Shown here in pieces: positions 1 through 4,852 of a stretch of DNA of 5,350 nucleotides. The notes beneath the pieces are model-generated. The model searched no databases, was not told where the DNA came from, and saw only the letters and a list, made by a program, of their open reading frames with translations. The position numbers were made by a program, and so were the translations under genes. This DNA comes from an uncultured Polyangiaceae bacterium (GTDB lineage Bacteria > Myxococcota_A > Polyangia > Polyangiales > Polyangiaceae): the NCBI GenBank assembly GCA_938004815.1, contig CALKVR010000492.1, positions 1 to 5,350 of the forward strand. Reading direction: 5' to 3'. Each line of letters starts with the position of its first letter. Position 1 is the first letter of the stretch.

Positions 1-69
1 GTACACGGCCGCGGCCGCGTAGAGCGCCGCGAACGCCGTGAAGAAGCCGGACGAGAAGGTCTGGTCCAC
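1..69 (-). CDS. N-terminal fragment of a probable membrane protein (runs off the left edge)
   Basis: Reading leftward from a GTG at 69, the frame stays open to the window edge and gives 23 residues beginning VDQTFSSGFFTAFAALYAAA. All 23 codons end in G or C, which is the signature of the genuine genes in this window, and the peptide turns hydrophobic and alanine-rich after residue 8, as at the start of a membrane segment. A TAGAAT hexamer at 81-86 on the same strand lies 11 bases upstream of the GTG and could be its -10 element. Another leftward frame starting from an ATG near 82 reads as arginine-rich peptide and is less convincing. The family cannot be named from so short a piece. The start codon is a best guess, because the frame is also open upstream of it. 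Confidence 0.5.
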   Translation of the reverse strand, partial: MDQTFSSGFFTAFAALYAAAAVY

Positions 70-80
70 GAGCCTGCGAC

Positions 81-90
81 ATTCTACCGT
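81..90. promoter_or_regulatory. Possible divergent promoter with overlapping -10 hexamers
   Basis: The ten bases ATTCTACCGT are the only AT-richer stretch between the two diverging genes. On the minus strand they contain TAGAAT (86 down to 81), 11 bases before the GTG at 69. On the plus strand they contain TACCGT (85-90), 9 bases before the ATG at 100. Both fit a TAnnnT-type -10 and share the central TA. I see no good -35 hexamer for either direction and no Shine-Dalgarno sequence before the ATG at 100, so transcripts with very short leaders are possible. This is inference from position and base composition only. Confidence 0.3.
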
Positions 91-99
91 CAGAACGCC

Positions 100-480
100 A
101 TGGGGCATCGAAACCGTTATCTCTTCGTTTGTGTCAACCGCCGTCCGCACGGCACCCCGAAGGGCTCGTGCGCGACCCGTGGCGCCGAGGCCCTCCACGC
201 CGCGCTCAAGGCCGAGGTCGCCGCGCGCGGCCTGGGCAAGACCGAGGTCCGGGCCTGCACCTCGAGCTGCCTCGATGTGTGCTGGGCCGGCCCGATCGTC
301 CACGTGTCCCCCGACGGGACGTTCTACGGCCGGGTCCAGATGAGCGACATCCCCGAAATCTGTGACGCCCTCGCCAAGGGTGAGGTCGTCGAGCGCCTCG
401 CATTGGGGCGCCACGAGTTCGAAGAGGCGACGGCCGGCCCAGCGCTGCCAGAGCTGCCCCCGCCGGTACAAGGAGGCTAG
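100..480 (+). CDS. Thioredoxin-like [2Fe-2S] ferredoxin
   Basis: The 126-residue protein matches the small thioredoxin-fold [2Fe-2S] ferredoxins (Shethna-type, as in Aquifex aeolicus and Clostridium pasteurianum), soluble one-electron carriers. The N-terminal strand YLFVCVNRR carries Cys11, followed by the GSC turn with Cys24. The second pair, Cys57 and Cys61, sits in SSCLDVCWAGP, followed by a strand and a turn, HVSPDGTFYGRV. The spacing of Cys11, 24, 57 and 61 matches the cluster ligands of the A. aeolicus protein (9, 22, 55, 59) with a constant offset of two. A fifth cysteine, Cys53, is probably not a ligand. The region MSDIPEICDALAKGEVVERL is the usual C-terminal helix of the family. The last 20 or so residues are a proline-rich tail. 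The ATG at 100 is chosen because the family begins just before the YxFVCVN strand. No Shine-Dalgarno sequence precedes it. The redox partner is not apparent; the neighbours downstream are an unknown protein and a DNA methyltransferase. Confidence 0.9.
   Translation: MGHRNRYLFVCVNRRPHGTPKGSCATRGAEALHAALKAEVAARGLGKTEVRACTSSCLDVCWAGPIVHVSPDGTFYGRVQMSDIPEICDALAKGEVVERLALGRHEFEEATAGPALPELPPPVQGG
470..476 (+). promoter_or_regulatory. Strong ribosome binding site that decides a TTG start
   Basis: AAGGAGG, a near-perfect Shine-Dalgarno sequence, lies inside the last codons of the ferredoxin gene and ends 4 bases before the TTG at 481. It is the best ribosome binding site in the window and supports TTG, immediately after the ferredoxin stop (478-480), as the start of the next gene. 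The arrangement suggests translational coupling of the two genes. Confidence 0.7.
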
Positions 481-912
481 TTGCCGGTCGGGATCCGCTT
501 CAGCGAAGCGCTCGAAGGCGCGTTCCGCCTCCGCGGCTCACCTCGCGAGGGTCGGATGCGCCTCGTGCTCGATGGTGAGGCCCGTCTGAGCAGCGTGTGG
601 CGCGGCGAGCCGGTCGAGATGGGTGGCACCGTGGTCGCGCTGGGCTGGCTGCCCGAGACGCGCGTAGCGGGGGTGCTCGCGTTCGAACGGCGAACGTTCA
701 CGTTCTCGTATCGGTTCGTGACCGTCTCGCCTCCCGAGCCGGTGCACGTCCTCAGCGGCCAGCGAACCTTCCGCGGCGACGCCTACGCCGGCCTCACCAC
801 GCTCGCGCTCGCCATCTCCGAGGGCGACGAGCCCATCGGCGACGCCACGCTCCGGCTCGACGCGCGTGGGGGCCCTCGCACGATCGCAGGGATGCGCGTG
901 TCGTGGGCCTGA
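481..912 (+). CDS. Hypothetical beta-rich protein, function unknown
   Basis: A 143-residue soluble protein with no signal peptide or membrane segment. It begins with TTG directly abutting the ferredoxin stop, supported by AAGGAGG at 470-476. Codons have the high GC3 of neighbouring genes, so the frame is real. The sequence alternates short hydrophobic strands and turns: FSEALEGAFRL near the start, RMRLVLDGEARL, a glycine step MGGTVVAL around residue 50, VAGVLAFERRTFTFSYRF in the middle, then VHVLSGQRTFRGD and IGDATLRLD near the end. This layout recalls the beta-sandwich domain that accompanies some actinobacterial and myxobacterial GMC oxidoreductases and hydrolases (FxExMxG...YxLxGxK...). 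That resemblance is from memory and weak. No catalytic motif or conserved cysteine/histidine set is visible. It sits between a ferredoxin and a DNA methyltransferase, overlapping the latter by 10 bases, so the three are probably co-transcribed. Confidence 0.8.
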   Translation: MPVGIRFSEALEGAFRLRGSPREGRMRLVLDGEARLSSVWRGEPVEMGGTVVALGWLPETRVAGVLAFERRTFTFSYRFVTVSPPEPVHVLSGQRTFRGDAYAGLTTLALAISEGDEPIGDATLRLDARGGPRTIAGMRVSWA

Positions 913-2720
913 AGGCGCGAGGAGCTCCCGGAGCCAGAGAGATTCGTCGGCGCGCCGAGGCTGACTTCGCAGCGGCGGCACGCGGGGTGGTCGCCGCCGC
1001 TGCGCAGGACTTGTCGGCGCGGACGATCGAGCTGCGGCGCACACTCCTCGCCCGCGAGGGCGAGGACACCAACGACCTCGTGCCCGCCGAGTGCGCCAGC
1101 GCGCTCGGCGCCTACTACGAGGGCCTCCTCTCTTGTGAGCTCGCCGCGAGCGGTGATGCGATACGGGTCGTCGCCTCCGCCAGCCGTCGCCGAGCCGGCG
1201 CGCACTTCACGTCTCCCGAGGTCGCGCACGACGTCGTGCGCCGCGCGCTCGAGCCGATCGTCCGGCGCCAGCCCGACGTGCTCTCGCTGCGCGTGTGCGA
1301 CCCCGCGATGGGGTCGGGCGTGTTCCTCACGGCCACGGCGCTGTTCTTGGCGCGAGTCGGCGGCGTACCGCTCGAGCATGTCGTCCGCGCGTGTCTGTTC
1401 GGCATCGACCGCGACCCGCTCGCGGCGCTGGTCGCACGGCTCGCCCTCGCCCGCCTCGGCGACACGACCGAGGCCTCGCTCGCCGAGCGGCTCGTCATCG
1501 GCAACGCCGTGGTCGCACCCGAATCGGCTCCGCCATCGCTCCGCGACGAGGCGCTCGACTGGCGCCGCACGTTCGCAGACGTCGGCGCGCGCGGCGGTTT
1601 CGACGCCATCGTGGGCAACCCGCCATGGGTCGCGTACGCCGGACGGGCCGCGCAGCCTCTCGAGCCTGCGCTTCACGCCTACTACCGCGCGACGTACCCG
1701 GCGTTCGCGGGGTACCGGACGTTGCAGGGCGTCTTCGTGTCGCGCGCCGTGCGCGCTCTCGCGCCGAGCGGGAGGCTCGGCCTCGTGGTACCGACGTCTA
1801 TGGCGGATCTGGTCGGCTACGCGCCGGTCCGGCGCGATCACGACGCGTTCGCCGCGACGGACGCGGGTCTGCCGGACTACGGCGCCGACGCCTTCGACGG
1901 CGTGTTTCAGCCGGCGATGGGGCTCGTCTCGACGAGGCGCGCGGCGACCGTGACCCCGGGCGACGGCGAGTGGGACCTGGCGCGTAGCGAGCTCGACGAC
2001 GACACGCGGTCGTTTCTCGCGATCACGACGGCGCTGCCCAGGGTACCGATCGCCTCGTTCGGCGAGCGCGGCTTTCAGACGTATCGCGGCGACACCGAGC
2101 GGCTGGCGCGGGAGCCCGACACGAACCGCTCGCTGGGCCTGCGCGTCGGCAAGGACGTTCGCCCTTTCGAGCTCGCGCCGCCGTCGCTCTTCGTCGACCC
2201 ACGCGAGTTCGCTGGGCGCCTGCGCGAGCCGAGCGGCTGGGCGGACGTCGCGGGGTACGTCCGCCAGACGGCGCGGTATCCGCTCGCGGCCGCGGCCGAT
2301 GGGGGCGCTTTTCGCAACTCGATCCTCGCCGTCTTCGACCAGCCCGGCCTCCCGATCGACGCGCTCCTCGCGTACCTCAACGCATGGCCCACCCGCTTTT
2401 TTCACTACGCTCGCTTTCGTGACGCGCGACAGGGCATGCCGCAGATCAAGATCGGCCACCTCCGCAGGCTCCCCCTGCCCCCGGGCGACGCGTGGGTGGC
2501 CGCCCTCGCACGCATCGGAGCGCGCCTCGGGCGGCGGAACGCGGGCGTGTCCGATGCCGAGCAGAGAGAGATCGATACGATCGTCTCGCAGAGCCTGGGC
2601 ATCGGGGCACGCGAGCGCGAGCGCGTCGCGCGCTTCTCGCGCGAGGAGGGCGCGATGGTCCGCCCGCGCGCGGCCCCGCGGTCTCCCCCCTCGCCTCGGC
2701 GAGGGGGGCCGGGGGGGTGA
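903..2720 (+). CDS. Solitary Eco57I/TaqI-type N6-adenine DNA methyltransferase
   Basis: The 605-residue protein has the gamma-class adenine-N6 DNA methyltransferase motifs in order. An N-terminal helical region leads to HFTSPEVAHDVVRRAL (motif X region). Motif I is DPAMGSGVFL at residues 133-142 (SAM binding), motif II is GIDRDP at 167-172, the catalytic motif IV is NPPW at 239-242 after FDAIVG, and LVVPTSM (about 294-300) follows as a later core strand. The C-terminal third looks like a target-recognition domain: LGLRVGKDVRPFEL, then QGMPQIKIGHLRRLPLPP near 510-527, typical of the specificity region of Eco57I-like and related enzymes. No PD-(D/E)XK or other nuclease is seen, and the protein is shorter than the roughly 1000-residue fused restriction-modification enzymes. 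The start is taken as GTG 903, which overlaps the previous gene by 10 bases. The frame is open further upstream (to 597) but that part is antilogous arginine-rich translation of the previous gene. GTG codons a little downstream remain possible. The last residues (SPPSPRRGGPGG) are encoded by a GC-rich palindrome and look like acquired tail. Target sequence unknown. Confidence 0.88.
   Translation: MGLKARGAPGAREIRRRAEADFAAAARGVVAAAAQDLSARTIELRRTLLAREGEDTNDLVPAECASALGAYYEGLLSCELAASGDAIRVVASASRRRAGAHFTSPEVAHDVVRRALEPIVRRQPDVLSLRVCDPAMGSGVFLTATALFLARVGGVPLEHVVRACLFGIDRDPLAALVARLALARLGDTTEASLAERLVIGNAVVAPESAPPSLRDEALDWRRTFADVGARGGFDAIVGNPPWVAYAGRAAQPLEPALHAYYRATYPAFAGYRTLQGVFVSRAVRALAPSGRLGLVVPTSMADLVGYAPVRRDHDAFAATDAGLPDYGADAFDGVFQPAMGLVSTRRAATVTPGDGEWDLARSELDDDTRSFLAITTALPRVPIASFGERGFQTYRGDTERLAREPDTNRSLGLRVGKDVRPFELAPPSLFVDPREFAGRLREPSGWADVAGYVRQTARYPLAAAADGGAFRNSILAVFDQPGLPIDALLAYLNAWPTRFFHYARFRDARQGMPQIKIGHLRRLPLPPGDAWVAALARIGARLGRRNAGVSDAEQREIDTIVSQSLGIGARERERVARFSREEGAMVRPRAAPRSPPSPRRGGPGG
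2685..2708. repeat. Perfect 11-bp inverted repeat, possible terminator or dispersed palindrome
   Basis: CCCCCCTCGCC (2685-2695) and GGCGAGGGGGG (2698-2708) are exact inverted copies separated by two bases. In RNA this would give a very stable GC hairpin, realistically a 10-bp stem with a 4-base CUCG loop. It is followed by a G run (2711-2717) and not by a T tract, so it is not a standard intrinsic terminator. It lies inside the last codons of the DNA methyltransferase, 10 bases before its stop, and encodes the SPPSPRRGGPGG tail. It may act as an RNA 3'-end stabiliser or weak terminator, or be one copy of a REP-like dispersed palindrome. Copy number in the genome cannot be judged from this window. 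Confidence 0.65.
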
Positions 2721-2747
2721 AAGTGCGGGAACGACGTCACCAAGTGG

Positions 2748-2753
2748 TAGGAT
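2748..2753 (+). promoter_or_regulatory. TAGGAT: possible -10 element or Shine-Dalgarno overlap
   Basis: TAGGAT ends 7 bases before the GTG at 2761. Read as a TAnnnT-type -10 it would start transcription at or next to the GTG, giving a leaderless mRNA. Read as a ribosome binding site, its AGGA core (2749-2752) has an ideal 8-base spacing to the same GTG. The two readings exclude each other. The stable palindrome just upstream favours a separate promoter somewhere in 2721-2760, but no convincing -35 is seen. Confidence 0.3.
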
Positions 2754-2760
2754 CCGTGGC

Positions 2761-3318
2761 GTGAAGCGCCTCGATCCGAAGAGCTCCGTGGTGTTGGTGG
2801 TAGACGTGCAGGAGCGCCTCGCCGCGGCCATGCCGGCCGAATCGATGGTCGCATTGAACCGCGCCGCGAACGTTCTGCTCGAAGCCGCAGCCGCGCTCGG
2901 GGTGCCGGTGATCGCGACCGAGCAGTATCCGCAAGGCCTTGGGCCGACGCTCCCCGCGATCCGCGAGCGTCTCGCCACGCTCGAGGCCCCCATCCTCGAG
3001 AAGGTCGAGTTCGCCGCCGTCGAGGCCCCCGGGTTCCCCGTCGCCTGGTCGCACGCGCGGCCGCGCAGCGCGATCGTGATCGGGATGGAGACGCACGTGT
3101 GCGTGTTCCAGACCGTCCGCGAGCTCACGCAGCGCGGGGTCGAGGTGCACGTGCCCATCGACGGCGTCGCTTCGCGTCGCGACGATCACCGCCAGGTCGG
3201 GCTCGATCTGTGCCGCGCGGCGGGCGCGACGATCACCACCGCCGAGACGGTCGCGTTCGACTGGCTGGCGCGGGCCAAAGGCGACGCGTTCAAGCGGGTG
3301 TCGAAGATCGTGAAGTAA
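2761..3318 (+). CDS. Isochorismatase-family cysteine hydrolase
   Basis: The 185-residue protein matches the isochorismatase-like hydrolase superfamily, compact cytosolic enzymes that use a Cys-Asp-Lys triad. The Asp is D15 in VVLVVDVQERL, the Lys is K81 in ILEKVEF, and the Cys is C114 in IGMETHVCVFQT, which also holds the residues around the family's cis-peptide. The stretch PVIATEQYPQGLGPTLP near residues 46-62 and the C-terminal AGATITTAETVAFDWL are typical of the short ISOC1/ISOC2-like branch, not of true isochorismatases or nicotinamidases. The metal-binding histidines of nicotinamidases are not evident. The substrate therefore cannot be given. The GTG start at 2761 is supported by AGGA at 2749-2752 and by the family's habit of starting about 10 residues before the DVQ strand. 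Length is normal for the family. The gene lies 40 bases after the DNA methyltransferase, past a palindrome, and its 3' end overlaps the convergent gene by 29 bases. Confidence 0.9.
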   Translation: MKRLDPKSSVVLVVDVQERLAAAMPAESMVALNRAANVLLEAAAALGVPVIATEQYPQGLGPTLPAIRERLATLEAPILEKVEFAAVEAPGFPVAWSHARPRSAIVIGMETHVCVFQTVRELTQRGVEVHVPIDGVASRRDDHRQVGLDLCRAAGATITTAETVAFDWLARAKGDAFKRVSKIVK

Positions 3319-4147
3319 CGCCCGCGAGGCGCGGGGCTGCTCGCCGGTCGGCTCGCGCCAAGAAGTCGGCGACGACGGCGTACGCGGACCGCAGCGATTC
3401 ACCGGCGCCGGCGTAGAACATCGCGACCGCTATCGGCGGCGCCCCCGCGTCGATCGCGCGCACCGCGTCAGCGGCGTGCGCGGGGGCGAGACGCAGGAGG
3501 GCATACCCTGCCGCCGCGCGAACATCGGGCTCGACGGCGGGGTCGGCCGCGATCGAGAGGAGCCTCGCGTCGTCGAGATCGACAGCGCCGCGGTAGCCAC
3601 CGCCGCGGCGCTCGGACTCGACGTGCGCGAGCACGCGTGCGGCCCACACCGCGAGCGGCGCGCCTTCGCGGCAGAGGGGCATGAGCTCGGGCGGCGTCGG
3701 GGCGAGCTGCGCGCGGCGCCGCGCCACCTCGGCGACGAAAGCCGCGGCTCGGGAGCGATCGGCCGCCGCCAAGCCGACCGTCATCCGAAAGAGCGGCCCC
3801 GGGACCACGATGTCACGGGGATCGGTCGCGGGGACGAGCTCGACCGAGAGGTCGCGGAGCGGGATGTAGCGGCACGAGCTCCCGATGGTGACGCGAAGGC
3901 CGCCATCATCGAGCTCGAGCTCCACCTGTCGCACGATGGGGCCGTGTCTGCGGAAGTACTCGGCGGGCGTAGAGAGCGCGAGCACGACCACCACGCCGCC
4001 CACGATGAGCACCGGCGCGAGCCAACCGGGGACCACGATGCTGAGCAACGACAACCCGAGCAGCAGCGCCATCGCGACGGCGTGCACGAGGACGGCGGCG
4101 CCGCAGCCGATGTGGCCAAAGCTCCAATCGCCGCGCAGCCGGAGCAT
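3290..4147 (-). CDS. Two-TM membrane protein with probable PH-like domain and HEAT-like helical tail
   Basis: The 285-residue protein is not recognised as a named family. Two hydrophobic segments, about residues 13-37 and 42-60, form a membrane hairpin with a very short loop. They are followed by EYFRRHGP. Residues about 70-148 look like a bacterial PH-like fold: strands with a DDGGLRVTIG turn, then CRYIPLRDLSVELVP and a closing helix rich in Arg/Ala. Residues about 163-275 are alanine-rich amphipathic helices, including DVRAAAGYALLRLAPAHA at 208-225, which resembles a HEAT repeat. The large C-terminal part is probably cytoplasmic. Codons keep high GC3 throughout. The ATG at 4147 lies 9 bases after the upstream methyltransferase stop. 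An AAGG near 4164-4168 is a weak and distant ribosome site, so coupling to the upstream gene is likely. Its 3' end overlaps the convergent hydrolase gene by 29 bases. Domain calls are inferred from pattern only. Its role may be scaffolding or sensing, but nothing in the sequence proves it. Confidence 0.8.
   Translation of the reverse strand: MLRLRGDWSFGHIGCGAAVLVHAVAMALLLGLSLLSIVVPGWLAPVLIVGGVVVVLALSTPAEYFRRHGPIVRQVELELDDGGLRVTIGSSCRYIPLRDLSVELVPATDPRDIVVPGPLFRMTVGLAAADRSRAAAFVAEVARRRAQLAPTPPELMPLCREGAPLAVWAARVLAHVESERRGGGYRGAVDLDDARLLSIAADPAVEPDVRAAAGYALLRLAPAHAADAVRAIDAGAPPIAVAMFYAGAGESLRSAYAVVADFLARADRRAAPRLAGVTSRSSTPA
3321..3335 (+). terminator. Small hairpin just after the hydrolase stop (weak terminator candidate)
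   Basis: CCCGCG and CGCGGG flank a 3-base AGG loop, starting 2 bases after the TAA of the isochorismatase-like gene. The 6-bp all-GC stem is in the right place for a rightward transcription end, but there is no T tract, and the sequence is also coding on the other strand. In DNA this GC-rich, such hairpins arise easily by chance. Confidence 0.25.
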
Positions 4148-4156
4148 GCGGTGCGC

Positions 4157-4852
4157 TCAGCCCGCCTTGCGGCCCTCTGCCGACCAGTGCCTGTCCGACA
4201 CCATCGACACCGTCAGCGTGGCGAGCCCTGCCTGGGCGAGAGCGGCCTCGACCTCACCGGGGGTGAGCGAGGCGCAGAGCGAGTCGAAGAAGAGCTGCTG
4301 CTGCCGGCGAGACTCACCGGCGGCGGCGCGCTTCACGATCGTCCAGGCGTCGTCCATGGTCGCGGGGCGCGCGAGATCTCGGACGAGGATGGCGCCACCC
4401 GGCTTGGTGACCCGCGCCATCTCTCTCAGACCGGCGACGGGGTCCGGCAGGTGGTGGACGGTCGAGTTGCACATGACGAGATCGTAGCGCCCGTTCGGGA
4501 GCCGGAGCTGCTTGGCATCCATGGCCTGGACGCGGACCGCGTCGGCGACGCTCGCGGCCGCGACGTTGTCGATCGCGACCCGGATCATCTCGCGCGCGAG
4601 ATCGACCCCCAGGATCGACAGCCCCGAGCGGCGCTTGGCCATGAGGATCGGTATCCGCGCGGTCCCGGTGCCGACGTCGAGGATCTCGGGCCGCTCGACG
4701 CTGGCGACGAGATCGAGCGCAGCGAGCGCGAACCGGGTGTTCGGCTCGAGGAAGTCCATCGCGTCGTACTCCTCGGCGTCCTCCCGGGTATCCATCACCT
4801 CGGGCTCGAGGATGCGCTGCATCCCGGCCGGCGGCACGGTGGCGGTCTTCAC
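4157..4852 (-). CDS. Class I SAM-dependent methyltransferase (UbiE/Methyltransf_11-like)
   Basis: The 231-residue protein has a Rossmann-type methyltransferase core. The leader MQRILEPEVMDTREDAEEYD (residues 11-30) is characteristic of a bacterial subfamily of small-molecule methyltransferases. Motif I is ILDVGTGTARIPI at 57-69. D84 in ILGVDLA is the acidic residue expected to bind the SAM ribose. D112 in QAMDAKQL is the adenine-side acid. Motif IV is YDLVMCNSTVHHLPDP at 123-138, followed by the post-motif VTKPGGAILVRDL at 148-160. The C-terminal SDRHW near residue 220 is also typical of the subfamily. The substrate is unknown; it is a cytosolic enzyme of the UbiE/COQ5-like fold, with no membrane segment. 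The start is GTG at 4852: it shares GTGA with the stop of the upstream gene, a classic translational coupling, and places the conserved leader at residue 11. Length is normal for the subfamily. The next gene follows after 9 bases. Confidence 0.9.
   Translation of the reverse strand: MKTATVPPAGMQRILEPEVMDTREDAEEYDAMDFLEPNTRFALAALDLVASVERPEILDVGTGTARIPILMAKRRSGLSILGVDLAREMIRVAIDNVAAASVADAVRVQAMDAKQLRLPNGRYDLVMCNSTVHHLPDPVAGLREMARVTKPGGAILVRDLARPATMDDAWTIVKRAAAGESRRQQQLFFDSLCASLTPGEVEAALAQAGLATLTVSMVSDRHWSAEGRKAG

Noticed and set aside
3..18. GGCCGCGGCCGC self-complementary stretch near the left edge as a regulatory palindrome
   Set aside because: It encodes Ala codons of the leftward membrane protein fragment; similar GGCCGCGGCC runs occur elsewhere (near 2286-2297) and are expected at this base composition.
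597..902. Upstream extension of the DNA methyltransferase frame to an ATG at 597
   Set aside because: This stretch translates to arginine-rich peptide and overlaps the 481-912 gene, whose own frame has proper codon usage and a strong ribosome site. The methyltransferase homology begins well after 903.
1135..1987. Two plus-strand open frames (1135-1953 and 1295-1987) inside the DNA methyltransferase
   Set aside because: Both are Ser/Arg-rich out-of-frame readings of the methyltransferase coding sequence.
2299..2760. In-frame N-terminal extension of the hydrolase back to an ATG at 2299
   Set aside because: The extra residues are Ser/Arg/Pro-rich out-of-frame translation of the DNA methyltransferase, and the hydrolase family starts near the DVQ strand, matching GTG 2761.
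783..3158. A very long open frame on the minus strand (791 codons) opposite the DNA methyltransferase and hydrolase
   Set aside because: Its translation is arginine-rich low-complexity peptide without motifs, and it lies antisense to two genes with intact catalytic motifs. Long antisense frames are expected in DNA this GC-rich.
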